This document shows, piece after piece, positions 1 to 11,297 of a stretch of 64,000 nt of DNA (its first letter is position 1; each line of letters opens with the position of its first letter). Origin of the DNA: Gnetum montanum (lineage: Eukaryota > Streptophyta > Gnetopsida > Gnetales > Gnetaceae); assembly GCA_015680685.1 (NCBI GenBank), contig MNCI01002341.1, positions 17,403 through 81,402 of the forward strand, written 5' to 3'. The notes beneath the pieces are model-generated. The model searched no databases. It worked only from the letters and a program-made list of their open reading frames with translations, and had not been told where the DNA came from. Made by a program: the position numbers and the translations under genes.

Positions 1-771
1 CAGTGCTTGCAGCCCAAATTTATTCCGTCTAAGGGGTGTGCTTTGAATCCTCACTTTTAGCTTTTTAGCTTTTTCTTTTTCTCTTTTTTCTGTTTTTCCA
101 TTTTTTTTTCTTCTTTTTTTTGTTTTGTGTTTTTATGCGTGGGGACCACACCATGCAAAGACTTCTTTATTTTTATTGTCTCAGCTTCCGATTATTGGGT
201 TACATCGGAACGGTAAGAAAACCCAAGAAGAAAACATCCAAGCACCCAAGTGAATGACCAACACAAGAGCACCAAGTTCCCTTGAAGTCACACCCGTTTC
301 AAATCCTTGAGTCCTTCCTTAGTTTGAGAAATGCCCAGTCACTGGTTCGTTAAAGTTCTTATTGGAAGGGAACTGTACATTTCCAAGCCAAGGGAAACCA
401 TAGACTTGATGGATGGATGGATGAAGTGATCTCATTGCCTGCCATATCAAAAGAACATACCTTAGTATCAACAATGTAACTTAAAGGTAAAAACCAAACA
501 TTAGCAATTAATGAAAAACAGTTCATCCCATCGGCCCGAACACTTATTGGGTGACGAATTTACATGATGGATGACACACACACACACACACACAAAAAGA
601 TAGAAAAATATAACGATGTTGTAAAACAAAAACAAGAAAAGTTAAAGAAAGTTGTAAAACAAAAATTAGAAAAGTTAAAGAAATTGTAAAACAAAAATGT
701 GAAAAACAAAAACGTTGTAAAACAAAAACGTGTAAAACAAAAACTGAAAAAGAACTGAGGGCCCCATATGA
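1..771 (-). other. Element A: noncoding block downstream of the protease
   Basis: No gene is visible. The block holds a pyrimidine-rich stretch (57-130), a short AC dinucleotide run (about 574-593) and an array of 'gtaaaacaaaaa'-like units (about 612-750). Pieces such as 'accacaccatgcaaag' near 147 recur near 40,172 (element G) and, in the opposite orientation, near 32,570 (element E). It is therefore a conserved part of the retrotransposon family rather than host intergenic DNA. In the family this block lies between integrase and the third ORF. Confidence 0.65.
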
Positions 772-2189
772 TTAGCATAGGTGGCCATCTCCCCCATGAC
801 TGAGTTGTGAGGGAGAGATCCGAAGTAGTGAGCGCCTATTTGAATTTCTAAGCAGTGCCCAACTTCTCCCAATTGATGATCTTAAATTCAGGGTTGGAAG
901 TTGGCGACGCTCACGTTCCAATGTGTCTATGCCACGGTTGTTGGCATGAGTTGCCTCAGTTCGTTCCATGCATATTTGTTTGCTCTTATGAGAAGCTGTC
1001 AACCACGGGGTGTCTACTACTTCTTGTGTGGTTGCTACATACAGGCATCTTTGTTGCAGAGTTTCCTGGGCACACCTGTGACATGGAGACATTTCCTCCG
1101 TGTCATCACCCGATGAATCACTGTATGTGATGCATGGAACTATCCTCTTCTCGATCTTTCCACATATGTTTATCTTGGAGATTTCCAAGGAAAGATCACG
1201 GATCCTAAGGCATGCATCTACTGTGCTTAGCCATGCCCTTCCCATTATAATTGGGAAGTCCCCTTCGTTGTTGTTAACATCGATCACTAGGAAATCCGCT
1301 GGGTAGGACCAACCACACACAGTGGTGATAACGTCCTCCACCAAACCCAAGGGAATAGTGATGGACTGGTCTGCCAGCTCTAGTTGGATGTTGCTCTTCT
1401 TAAGTTGGGGCAGGTTCCAGGCGTGATACATCTTTCGCGAAATTAAGTTGACTCCGGAACCTGAGTCAAGAAGAGCTCGATGTGGTGCATTCCCAGCGAT
1501 CTGCAAATGAATAAAGGGACTCCCAGGATCAATTAGTTTCCTGGGAAGGTGGTCTACCTTGATCCAGTCAGTTACGGTATGTGTTAACATAACCGTATGC
1601 GTTACACTCCCTTGGACTAAAGGGTGCTCCGAAGCGTTAGTAGTTAGAGGCCTATACATGTACCCATTCGCTTGTTGTTGCAAGAGCCTATCCGGGCTCC
1701 TAGTTCTGAAAAAGGGTCTCTTTTTTGTACAGTTATCGCCAGAACTAGTGTCCGATTGGATATTTACACTCTGAATATTTACAGATCTCGCGGCGTGACG
1801 TTGCTGCGGTTGTGTACGCAATTTCCCTTGCATTGTTGGAGCAGGAGGTGTTATGGGAACTACTTGAGGAAGCGGTGCGGGTGGAGTTAGAGGATGGACG
1901 GAATGTGGGACGTCTCCCGGAGGAGAAGGAGTCCTTCTGAAGTACTCCCGAGCATGGTAGTGACGGTGTGGGGTAGTGTGATCCAAAGATTCACCTGGAG
2001 AAACCGGCTGCTGCACATAATAACCATAAGGATCAGGCTACCGGTAAGGGTACTGCTGTGATGGGGGTGGCATCCCCCATGACTGTGGGTATTTCCACTG
2101 CTGATGTTGTCCGATGGGCTGCGGAGGCGTTCCACTTGGATAATATGTTAAGGGTTGGTGGAACTGCCTTGGGTTACCTTGTGGATAAG
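772..2189 (-). pseudogene. Element A: proline-rich linker and retropepsin-like protease
   Basis: The frame continues from gag. A Pro/Gln/Tyr/His-rich linker comes first, then an aspartic protease domain. The active-site motif ALLDSGSGVNLIS (DSG at 1,459-1,467) stands where retropepsins have DTG/DSG, and the second conserved block IIMGRAWLSTVDA matches the flap-to-C-terminal part of the family. From the methionine at 2,016 the frame is open for 414 codons. A Cys/His-rich tail follows, whose sequence (RCLYVATT, then CMERTE) is also present in element E. Stops in the linker (near 2,036 and 2,192) are TAG/TGA codons that fit C-to-T decay. The protease would cleave the Gag polyprotein inside virus-like particles. 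Confidence 0.82.
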
Positions 2190-3990
2190 GTAACCTTCAG
2201 GGTGTTTGTCGTTGATTAAGTCTTGGGTTTAATGCATACACCCCAGACTCCTGTAGATGTGAGATAATTGGACAACATCCCTTAGGATGGTCATAGTAGC
2301 AGACCTCACATCCACCATCATTGTCTGAATCAAAATTTTCAGCCTCATCGGAGTTAGAGATTTTTCCCTTACCCTTGTTATGTGCAGGGTTAAAGTTTCT
2401 CTACTTGTCTTTTCCTTTGTCACTACTTTGCTCATCTCTAGACTCTTCTACGATTTTCAAAACTGTTTCTATTCATGAGTCTAAAGAATCCCACATTTGG
2501 TCTACCTTAGCCGATACCTCCGTTGTTAACTTCTGGATCGGCACGGTCTTCCTGTTTACCAACTCTTCAAGTGGTGACTCATCCTCCTCATTACAAAATT
2601 TCACTCCCTTCTTATGAAGGGAGGGATCACAGTTGTATTCCTCCACACTTTCTCTTTTACGTAGCTCACCGTCTTCTTGCGCTACTTGTCCCAACAAGAT
2701 TTCAACTTCATGGGCTCTTAGTTGAGAGAGTCTCCCTTGGGCGTACGTCCCAAGAGTTCTTCTCATTTCATTTCGTAGCCCATCCACGAGGTGGCAAAGT
2801 TGATCCCATTTAGCATACCCATGGCCCAGGCAACGATGTAGCAGTGTGTAGTAACGGACCATGGCAGCATCCAAGGATTCATAAGCTCCTTGTTTCCAGC
2901 CTTGGATCTGCTTACGCAAGTTAGAAACTCTAGAGTACGTTTGATATTTATTATTGAACAGTTCGAGCATCGTACTCCACATCCTGATGGTTTCTGGTTC
3001 TAAGGACCAGTACCAGCTTTCTGCTTCCTTAGTGAGTGTCCTTGGGAACAACTTGAGTTTCTGTCATTCATTGTCTATGTTCTGCAAGGCACAGGCATCG
3101 TGGAATGCCTGTAAATGATGTTGAGGATCAGCGTTGTATCCTCCTTCAAAATGTGGGATATTATTTATGTCCAAACGCTTAATCCTACTGTCCTTTAAAT
3201 GCCTTGTGGCAATCCTAACTGCCTCTCTAATATCAAGCATACTTCAGTTTGCGAATAGGGGTTCATCATGATCATCTCTTTCATGACGTCTGTGATGTCT
3301 ACGTGGTGGTTCCCTATTCTCCCTACGTCCTTGCCCTTGTCCTAACTCCTCTCGACCTTCCTATCGAGGCATTTCATCTCTTTTACCTTTACTCTCCACG
3401 TTATGCTCATGGTGGCTGCGCCCAGATGTAGAAGGAGAGGGTGAATGATGAGATGAAGGAGAAGAAGAAGGGGATCCATCACCATGGTGATGTTTCTTAC
3501 CTTCTCTTCGGCTGCTTGGTCCCTGATTGTTGTGACGATCAATGAGTTCGTCATTAGTGCGAGTAGTTGTTCCTACCATGAACAGTTGGTGCTCACGGGG
3601 ATCAGAGCCTGGAATATGTATCGTTGATCTAAGGCCTTGATGCCTAACCTCTTCACTAGAGTGAGGAGGAGGAACATCATTTTCTAAGAAACCCATTGTG
3701 AGGGGCTCCTTGTCTTCTCTTTCACTAATGACATGGGGAACCTTGCCCTTCAATAGTGAATGTTGGCTCTCCTTCCTTACATCCCGAATACGTTGGGCAT
3801 TTGTGGGACGATAATCCCTCATGCGAGATATTCCAGCAACGTATTCAGCGAATAAGTCCCGCATGCCAATCTGTGCCAATTCACAGAGAAGCATGTTCAG
3901 AACGGATCGATCTAGTGGTAAAACTATATTACCAAGCGAATCTCTCCAGCGCAACTGTTCATCCTAATGGAGGGTAAAAGTGTAATCAGG
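2190..3990 (-). pseudogene. Element A: gag (capsid and nucleocapsid) pseudogene
   Basis: Gag polyprotein, forming the cytoplasmic particle that packages retrotransposon RNA. In order along the minus strand: an N-terminal region with WRDSLGNIVLPLDRSV; a Ser/His/Arg-rich linker; and the capsid-like 'Retrotrans_gag' region, with FPRTLTKEAESWYWSLEP followed by LELFNNKYQTYSRVSNLRKQ. A nucleocapsid zinc knuckle closes it. The open pieces 3,954-3,361, 3,051-2,473 and 2,016-772 are all in one frame. I see no indel, only in-frame stops near 3,966, 3,358, 3,243, 3,060, 2,470, 2,405 and 2,192, of TAG/TGA type. The true start lies in the N gap. Confidence 0.85.
2272..2310 (-). other. Zinc knuckle of element A gag (short CX2CX3HX4C form)
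   Basis: The minus-strand translation is CEVCYYDHPKGCC. Spacing is C-X2-C-X3-H-X4-C, one residue shorter between the second Cys and the His than the usual retroviral CX2CX4HX4C. The same spacing is seen in elements G (43,423-43,461, CDICHYEHPKECC) and D (53,242-53,280, CNICLYDHPKGQC). It is therefore a family trait rather than a one-copy deletion. Confidence 0.75.
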
Positions 3991-4015
3991 GATATACTCA
4001 TCGGGATGAGTATAA

Positions 4016-4629
4016 NNNNNNNNNNNNNNNNNNNNNNNNNNNNNNNNNNNNNNNNNNNNNNNNNNNNNNNNNNNNNNNNNNNNNNNNNNNNNNNNNNNNN
4101 NNNNNNNNNNNNNNNNNNNNNNNNNNNNNNNNNNNNNNNNNNNNNNNNNNNNNNNNNNNNNNNNNNNNNNNNNNNNNNNNNNNNNNNNNNNNNNNNNNNN
4201 NNNNNNNNNNNNNNNNNNNNNNNNNNNNNNNNNNNNNNNNNNNNNNNNNNNNNNNNNNNNNNNNNNNNNNNNNNNNNNNNNNNNNNNNNNNNNNNNNNNN
4301 NNNNNNNNNNNNNNNNNNNNNNNNNNNNNNNNNNNNNNNNNNNNNNNNNNNNNNNNNNNNNNNNNNNNNNNNNNNNNNNNNNNNNNNNNNNNNNNNNNNN
4401 NNNNNNNNNNNNNNNNNNNNNNNNNNNNNNNNNNNNNNNNNNNNNNNNNNNNNNNNNNNNNNNNNNNNNNNNNNNNNNNNNNNNNNNNNNNNNNNNNNNN
4501 NNNNNNNNNNNNNNNNNNNNNNNNNNNNNNNNNNNNNNNNNNNNNNNNNNNNNNNNNNNNNNNNNNNNNNNNNNNNNNNNNNNNNNNNNNNNNNNNNNNN
4601 NNNNNNNNNNNNNNNNNNNNNNNNNNNNN
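4016..4629. other. Assembly gap (run of N)
   Basis: 614 undetermined bases. By comparison with elements F and G the gap hides the gag start, the primer binding site and the downstream end of the element A 5' LTR. Confidence 0.99.
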
Positions 4630-5164
4630 TTGTACTCATGCGTTGCGACAAGCAGCCGATTCCTTGACTAGCCGTACACGTCCGTAGACGCTCGTAATCA
4701 AGTCGTACTTGTGCACACTAGGAAAGCAGTAAACAAACAACAGAAAAACCATGTACTGCAAGGTTTATCCAATCAAGTTCGTCTTTATTGCCATACACAA
4801 CTTGGGTTCAGGTTTACAAGTTGCTCGAATAAAGAGCCGTTCACTCTAGGACTCCTACTGCGGGCACATGGGAAAAATTCTAACTCTGGAGTGATCAATC
4901 TGCCAGAGCTTCGCTACTTCTAGCCAGGATTGGGAAATGAAGGAAGTGCCGCCTCTTATTTATAGATATGGTGGCGGGACGCGATATCGCGGCGGCCACG
5001 ATATCGCGTACACAATATCGCGGCCCAGTGCATGTCGCGTCTCATCAACAGCAAATGCTATGTCAACGTGGCCTTGTCAATAGGGAAACAACATGTCAAT
5101 GAGGGCCCATAGACAAGGCCATGTCAATGGGGGTCCATTGATGTGACACTTTGATGCTTCATCA
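4630..5164 (-). repeat. Element A 5' LTR (upstream part)
   Basis: LTR on the minus strand, truncated by the N gap. Its outer end reads TGATGAAGCATC on the minus strand, matching F and G LTRs. On the minus strand a CpG-rich U3 (about 4,975-5,160) is followed by a TATA box (4,957-4,964) and an AATAAA signal (complement at 4,784-4,789). The U3 contains several 'cgatatcgcg'-type palindromic motifs (4,980-5,030). Confidence 0.85.
4957..4964 (-). promoter_or_regulatory. TATA box of the element A LTR
   Basis: The minus strand reads TATAAATA at the U3/R transition, the same place as TATAAATA in the LTRs of D (47,970-47,977 and 55,276-55,283) and E (28,535-28,542 and 33,990-33,997). Confidence 0.7.
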
Positions 5165-5535
5165 TATGGTCTATAATATCATGACTTACTTAGTGTATTA
5201 TGGTTTAAGGTAGTTGAATTTTTTCATTGTTTCAAGTATTATGAGTTGTGATGACTTTGTCATAAGCTTGCCATAATTTGTTTTCTATTGAAATTTCATG
5301 AGTAACCTTGTTGTTCTTGGTGGACATGTGCTCAATTTTCCAAGTCAAAGTTGAAGTTAAAAGTTCAAAAACAAAGAGTTTAAGGAGACTTTATTAGCTA
5401 GTAAGCTTTGACAAGGCTAAAACTTCATTATTATAGTGTTACATCAGGTTGCCCAATACTAGAATTTTAAGTATGTTAAAGTGATGTTATGAATAAGATG
5501 ATTTTTATATTAAAGATATTTCTTTTGGGTGTTGG
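5165..5535. other. AT-rich DNA flanking element A, no gene seen
   Basis: Short ORFs only, no recognisable protein, repeat or RNA gene. The first bases after the LTR are TATGG; the matching target duplication would lie outside the window. Confidence 0.5.
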
Positions 5536-5665
5536 AACCCTAAACTAATTGTAGTATAGGTAACCCCCAAGATACATAGTTTAATTAGAATTTTATTACT
5601 CAACATTGTGTACTAGAATCAAACCCATGACTTGAAGCTATATTAGATATGCTTACATACTATCA
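5536..5665 (-). repeat. tRNA-derived SINE copy (minus orientation)
   Basis: The minus strand reads 'cttcaagtcatgggtttgattctag', then an 'aattctaattaaactatgtatcttggggg' tail. This matches the SINE at 5,822-5,945 and at 19,086-19,215. The GGTTTGATTC-like box B is readable; box A is degenerate. It forms an inverted pair with the copy at 5,822. Confidence 0.6.
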
Positions 5666-5671
5666 TTTGGA

Positions 5672-5775
5672 GTGATGGTAAGGTGCTTATTTCTCAAGTT
5701 GTAAGACCTAGGTTTGAGCCTAGGTGTAACTACTCGAAATAGATTAGGCTTTCTTTTATCCCTTGACTCTTTAAA
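5672..5775 (+). repeat. SINE-like element with box B
   Basis: Contains 'ggagtgatggtaaggtgc', a box A-like stretch, and 'aggtttgagcctaggtg', which resembles a Pol III box B (GGTTCGANNCC) about 35 bases downstream. The sequence differs from the other SINE copies here, so it may be a second family or a decayed tRNA-like unit. Confidence 0.45.
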
Positions 5776-5821
5776 GATCTTGCCTTTACAAGATGAGCAT
5801 TGAGCCTTTAGATGAATAATG

Positions 5822-5945
5822 AGTTGTTAGCCTACTAGTAAGCTACTTGATTTGGAAACTCCAAGTCATGAATTTGATTCTTGTTGCTAAAGTCATAAAG
5901 TTCTAATTGGACTATGTATCTTGAAGTATACCATGTTCCAATTAG
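5822..5945 (+). repeat. tRNA-derived SINE copy
   Basis: Starts 'gttagcctactagtaag' (box A-like) and continues 'aagtcatgaatttgattc' (box B-like). It ends with 'actatgtatcttgaagta', the same tail as in the copies at 5,536-5,665 and 19,086-19,215. Confidence 0.6.
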
Positions 5946-7139
5946 AATGGATTCCAACACACCCTCTCATGTTACAATTAAATATATTAGAAGGTTTTTT
6001 TAGGTCAACATCACTAAAGAACATCTATATATTGTTTCTCATGTGTTATTTCATTATTAAGTTCATTATTTTACATAAAATAGCAACTTTACAACTAACT
6101 AATCATGTCGAGTTAAAATGGTTGTTAACATTACCTGAACCTTGTTTGCAATGTGCCTCCAAAAATATGATTCCTATGTTAGGTGGCACCATGATGTTCC
6201 TTGCAGCATTTTTCTTCAGCATCTTGATTCTAGTTGATTATTATTGTTGTTAGCTAAAATGAAAGAAACATTCAATTTTGAGAAAGATAAAAGGGTATAA
6301 CATTTAGGTGGAGCTACACAAGACAAATAGTATGCGCTACAAAGACGTAACAAACCTGACTATTAATGCCATGCCACCACTACCATGATTATTATAACAA
6401 AGTTTGGGTTTTTCCACCTCAAACCCACATGAAAGTTATACAAAACCAAACATAAAATTTTTGCAACCAAATAATAATAATGATGCATTTGTACCTATCT
6501 TTTCACCATGATAGGCATTTTTCTTCATAGAATTTCATTCTCCAAATTAAATCTCCACTTTTATTTTATTTTTTTTGAATTCATATGTCATTTTCAACTA
6601 TTTCATCATGTTCATAGCCTTTCTAGCTCTCTATGAACTTCGATTTCATGAGAAAACTCATATTTTTTAAGATATTCAATGTGAAATTTTTTTTCCTACA
6701 GCTCCACTGACAAAACCTTGTATATGCATTAGACCCATTAATGCAAGGTAAAAATGCCTATAAATATGTATGGACCCTTAACGATTTTTCACATTTTCTT
6801 CCAAATGAAAGAAGAGTTTTTGAAATTTTCAGAGCTCAGAACCTTCCAAGAGCCATATCTTCAAACCTATTTGTCCAATTCACTCTGTTCTTTAACCTTG
6901 TCACTACTGGAGGTAAGCTCTTTGTCGTGGCGGCCACAAACCTAACGTCTTTGATGAAAAATTTTTTAGAAAAATTTCGTACTCTCACACAGATTTAACA
7001 AAGAAATCAATATTAAAACATTAAATTATAAAATTTAAACCCTTCCAAAAAGCTCTAGTGATATTTTATGTTAAAAATAATTCAAATAATAATAAAATAA
7101 TCTATGTGCCATGATCAAAAATTAGCCTAAGTGTAAGTA
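5946..7139. other. AT-rich intergenic DNA, no gene seen
   Basis: Only short ORFs without recognisable motifs (for example 6,741-6,998). No LTR ends or tRNA-like boxes were found. It separates the SINE cluster from the left end of the large inverted repeat. Confidence 0.45.
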
Positions 7140-7221
7140 CCCAATGAGACAAGGTCCTAAAATGTTACAAGTTACACATTGAATCCTAATCCTTGGTTAT
7201 GTTTTGACCATATATGTTATC

Positions 7222-9975
7222 AAAAGGGAAGCACACATAAGAATGAGGACCATCCTAACTGAGGGAGAAATGACCAAGAGTGGGAAGGAGCTAGGAGCAA
7301 CCCTAGGAGAAAGAAGCAAAGATCCATGCAACTATACCTCTTTGGGAGGAGTTGAAAATGGAATCTATTAGGCAAATTCCCCAAGCTAAAATAGAGCAAT
7401 CCCACTGAGATGATGCACTAGGACTAAGACCAAGAGTTGAGGTCACTTTGACCAAAGCCTATCTTAATCAAATCAAGCCTCATGATTTCCAACATTCAGT
7501 TCTCTCATAAATGAACTTTGGATCATTCTTGGAGTTTGCTTCAAAAGTAGTCAAGATGTAGTTATAAAGCTTTCCCATGTGGCTAATCACCACTTCTAGT
7601 GGGAAGTGGTGCATGGGTGAGACCTATCTCTTTTGAAACAATTGGAAAGTAGATGCCACAATGAAGGTCAAGGACATCAGTGTGTCTTAGTCAATGAAAG
7701 CCATTACAGAGGCCCTTGGGTTACCAAAAATTGAGGCAAATATTGTTGAACTCCCAATGCAGGAAGATCTTGACATTAAGAAAAAATGGATGCAACAATG
7801 TTATAGAGTCGATCATAAGAAGTTTGGTGCACTAACCACGATGAAATGTGCATATTTCAAGATTGCAGCCTTCCACCTCAATCCAATGGTGAGGCTAAGC
7901 AAGATCACAACTTTCTCTACTCATGCATGTACTACTTAGTAGATTCTCATTCAACCTTCCATAGCTTATCTATCTTGAGATAAAGAAGTGGTTTAAAGAA
8001 AATGAACATGGAAGGAAGGCACTCACCTTCCTATGTCTCATCCAAAAATCATGCAAGATGGGAGGCATAACATACTAGACAAATGATGCTATCTAACGTG
8101 TTCCATCCACTTCCTATGTGGAGATGATGAAGGATAAGGTGCTTGCTAAAGTAATCTAAGAAGAGGAGCAACAACCACCATCTACTCACAAAACAACAAT
8201 GGAGTCTTGTGTTGATTTTGAGCACATGCATGAGATCTGAGAGTAACTCTTGCAGGAGTAGGAGAAGTAAGTAGGAACAAGTGGCAAAGATCCATCTGTG
8301 TATCACCTAGCAATGAGTCACCTCAATGAAGTAACTGAAACAATCAACTAGATGGAAGGATGTGGGCCAATTTTCTTAGCCCAAAGAATGCAGCTATCCA
8401 TGAGATCAAATCCTAGTGTTCAAGAGGTAATGGTATTCCTTTTGCAATAGTAGCAATTCCCAAAAATCTCTAGGAATGTTACTACTTTTTTAGTGCATTT
8501 GGAGGAGGGTGAGGAAATGATTGTCTTGATGATGTAGCACCATGAGTAGGAGATCGCAACATAGGTAGTTGCTGATAGAATTGCTGAAGCATTAAATGCA
8601 CCTATTGTGTTTATGCTAGACATTTCTGCACTTAGAGATGTGTAGATATCTGCAGGAACCCTTAATAGTATATTAAGTTCAACCTAGCATGAGGAGTTGC
8701 AAGACCAAGTAGTGGGAACCAAGCAACCAAGTCTAGATCTAGATACAATCACTATAACCTAGTCAGAGCTACTAGAAGCTCAAGGAAAATCCATCATATT
8801 GGAAGGGTAGCTTCAAACAGCCTGAGCTGAAAACCAATGCTTGGCTATGGACATTGCTGAATTTAGAGATCATCTCACAGATCCCACATTTCTTAACCCT
8901 GCACTAACACATGATGAAGCCTTCAAGAAACTTGAAGCTAAGCATAAAAAGCTTGAAAATGAGAAAGAGATGGTCATCTTTGACTAGTTCATGGCCAATG
9001 CCAAAACATATACCATTCAGAAGGACTTGATTTACATGTTCTAGGAGAATGCGATTTTGACCATAGAAAATCATTGCCTATGGAATGTTGATGTGCAGAA
9101 GCAGCAGATGCAAGATTTTATCCATCAACAATAGGAGCAACTAGCTAGAGTAAATCATGAATTGAGAAGATTCACAACTAAAAACAAAAATCTCTCCATG
9201 GAGGAAGTCTATGCCCTTCACCAAAAATATTCAATAGAGATAGCCGCTTGGAAGAACGAGGCTCTCAAATTTGAGAGAGTCAATAATGATTATAGAGATC
9301 AGATCAGTCTACAGAAAGAAATTAATGAAAAAGAAATTCAATTTATGAAGGCAAAGGTAAATGAGCCCCTTCAGCAACTCTAGTAAGGAGGCAATGTATG
9401 GAAGCCTATCTTTAATGGGTTGAATGCATACAACAAAGTAGAAATCCACATGAAGGAGTTGCAGATCAAGGAGATGACAAAATACATGAAGCTTGTCAAT
9501 CTTTATTATGCAAACCTAGCGATGCTGACTACGAGTAGGTCATGGCCAAAATTGGAGAAACAAGTGTCTAGCTCGTACTTATTGTATGAGGCAAAGTTCA
9601 AGCATCATAAAAACATCAAGTAGAATCTTGAGATTACCAATGTTGAACTTGAGGTTCTCAAAGAAAAATTCGCTGATCAACGATCAACTACTAAGAAAAT
9701 GGCCAAGTAGATAAATAACTACTAGGAGCTATGTAATGCACTTAGATTATTTAATATTGAATGTAAATAGTTTGTTGTCTAGTTCGTGAATGTTAAGGAG
9801 TTATTTCCTACAATGCCCTATACATGGGATGTTCCCATTCTAGTCCACATTGATAAAGCTATGTGGATTGTCAATGATCCATGAAGTAAGGAGGAGAAGA
9901 TGAAGACATTTTTGGATGCCTTTCATCTTCCACCAGAAGCTGCAACTATTGGAGGACAACCACAACCGCCTTAAC
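7222..9975 (+). pseudogene. ORF3 of truncated element F copy (left arm)
   Basis: Degenerate copy of the third ORF, which follows integrase in this family. The N-terminal globular part is readable around 7,600-7,920 (ITEALGLPKIEANIVELPMQ). A long coiled-coil-like region follows (LSMEEVYALHQKYSIEIA at 9,195 onward, then KEINEKEIQFMKAKV). The C-terminal block MKELQIKEMTKYMKLVNLYY at 9,450 is shared with elements D, F and G. Many TAG/TGA stops and some frameshifts make it inactive. Function is unknown: it occupies the env position, but I see no signal peptide or membrane anchor. Confidence 0.7.
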
Positions 9976-10264
9976 GACTACATGTGCTCGAAGTATGAGA
10001 AGGATCTACGAAGCCTTAAAAGCCTCCACCACCTAGGACTATTTGATCTTCTCCAACATCTTTGCATCATTCAAGGAATTGTGCTTGTCAATTTTGTTCT
10101 AGTATTTAATTTCATTGTCTTGAACAACAAAATTTTCTAATGATTGTAAACCGTGCACTATGGGCACTTAGTTTTTGCCATGTTGTTATGTGTTTGTTTC
10201 TATGTCAACAATCCCATTCCTTCCCAAATTTTGTAAATAATTCATTGATGAGTTTTCATTTAAT

Positions 10265-10274
10265 CATGGTATTA
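10265..10274 (+). other. Decayed polypurine tract before the LTR (left arm)
   Basis: 'catggtatta' directly before the LTR start TGATGAAGC. Intact sister versions read CATGGGGGTA (element E) or CGTGGGGGTA (element D, minus strand). Confidence 0.5.
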
Positions 10275-11127
10275 TGATGAAGCATCATGGTTCGGCTATG
10301 TCGATGAGATCTATTTGACATGATCCTGTCAATGTAGGGTTTAACTCGTGGACATGTACTTGTTGATGGGGTACCCTGTTTTGCCTATAAATGTGCACCT
10401 TCTACTACATTTATGACATTCCTTTCATATGTTATAGTGAAGCTCTAAAAGTTTATCTACCAGAAAGTTAAAATATTTTCTGAGTACTCACAGTATAAGT
10501 CAAGGATTATATGGATCTTTATTCTAGTATTGTTGTACCTAAGCACTTCAGTGTGTGCAGTAATAAAGATGAGCTTTCTGATCAAACCTCATAGCACTTG
10601 GACTAGATTAATTGTTTCTTTAAGAATTTAATATTTAAAAAAATTCCCTTTAATGTTTTAAGTAATTAAAGTAGTTATTTAAGATAAATTAAATAGTAAA
10701 CATAAGTATGAACACTTCAAGCATACATGTAACGCTTGGTAATCCTAGTAAGGCTTAACGTTTTGTCACTTAGTAGTGTTATACATGTTCAAGATGTGTA
10801 TGACAAGTGGAAATGGATGCTTATGTTAGGATTAATTAAGTGTTAGCTAGTTAGATTAATTTAGTAATTAGTTACCTAATTCTTTATTCTTTATTCTTAG
10901 GCAACTTAGAACACAAAAATATAAAAATGATAAAAATCATATGCCTTAGTTATACTTAACCTACTCTTGTACTCACAAGTGTAACTGGGAAGACAATGAT
11001 TGCAATAGTTGATTCACCTCTTATACCAATGTACGTTAAAACCTAGAAGTCCTTAGAAGTTGACTGAATCATGTGTAAACGCTTGTAATACATATGGTTG
11101 GGCATAGGGTCTCCTTGCTTCTCATCA
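10275..11127 (+). repeat. F-type 3' LTR in the left inverted-repeat arm
   Basis: 853 bp, starting TGATGAAGCATCATGG and ending CTTCTCATCA. It contains TATAAATG near 10,385 and AATAAA near 10,562. It is followed by ATACA, the reverse complement of the TGTAT target duplication of element F at 21,049-21,053. Confidence 0.85.
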
Positions 11128-11297
11128 ATACACTTGCACTTCACAAGTAAAACTGAGAAGATAACGATCACATCTGTTAGATTTACTTCCTAGACCTAGT
11201 GCACCTAGAGAGCTAAAGTCTATGGAATTAGATGAGATCACTTAGTGAACGTTAGTGATTTATATGGTCGGGCATAGGGACCACTCGCTGCTCATCA
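11128..11297 (+). repeat. Fragment of the G-type 3' LTR (left arm)
   Basis: 170-bp LTR end, finishing GCTGCTCATCA and followed by ATCTT, the reverse complement of the AAGAT target duplication of element G. It mirrors 20,884-21,053. Confidence 0.85.

Larger units (their letters stand above)
1..5164 (-). mobile_element. Element A: partial Ty3/gypsy-type LTR retrotransposon (gag-protease, no pol)
   Basis: Minus-strand element cut by the left window edge. Reading right to left it shows a 5' LTR (4,630-5,164, outer end TGATGAAGC), an N gap hiding the primer site and gag start, a gag-protease frame (about 3,990 to 772), and then a noncoding block (771-1) that in sister copies D, E, F and G follows integrase. 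Reverse transcriptase, RNase H and integrase are absent: the end of the protease tail joins the post-integrase block near 830-890. The third ORF and 3' LTR, if present, lie beyond position 1. Its LTR keeps many CpG sites that sister LTRs have lost, suggesting it is a younger or better preserved copy. Confidence 0.85.

Noticed and set aside
560-872. Phe-rich ORFs resembling membrane proteins
   Set aside because: They come from the low-complexity 'gtaaaacaaaaa' array read in reverse; the same effect occurs near 24,600 and 40,700.
3967-4671. Long ORFs on both strands across the N run
   Set aside because: They are translations of undetermined bases, not coding sequence.
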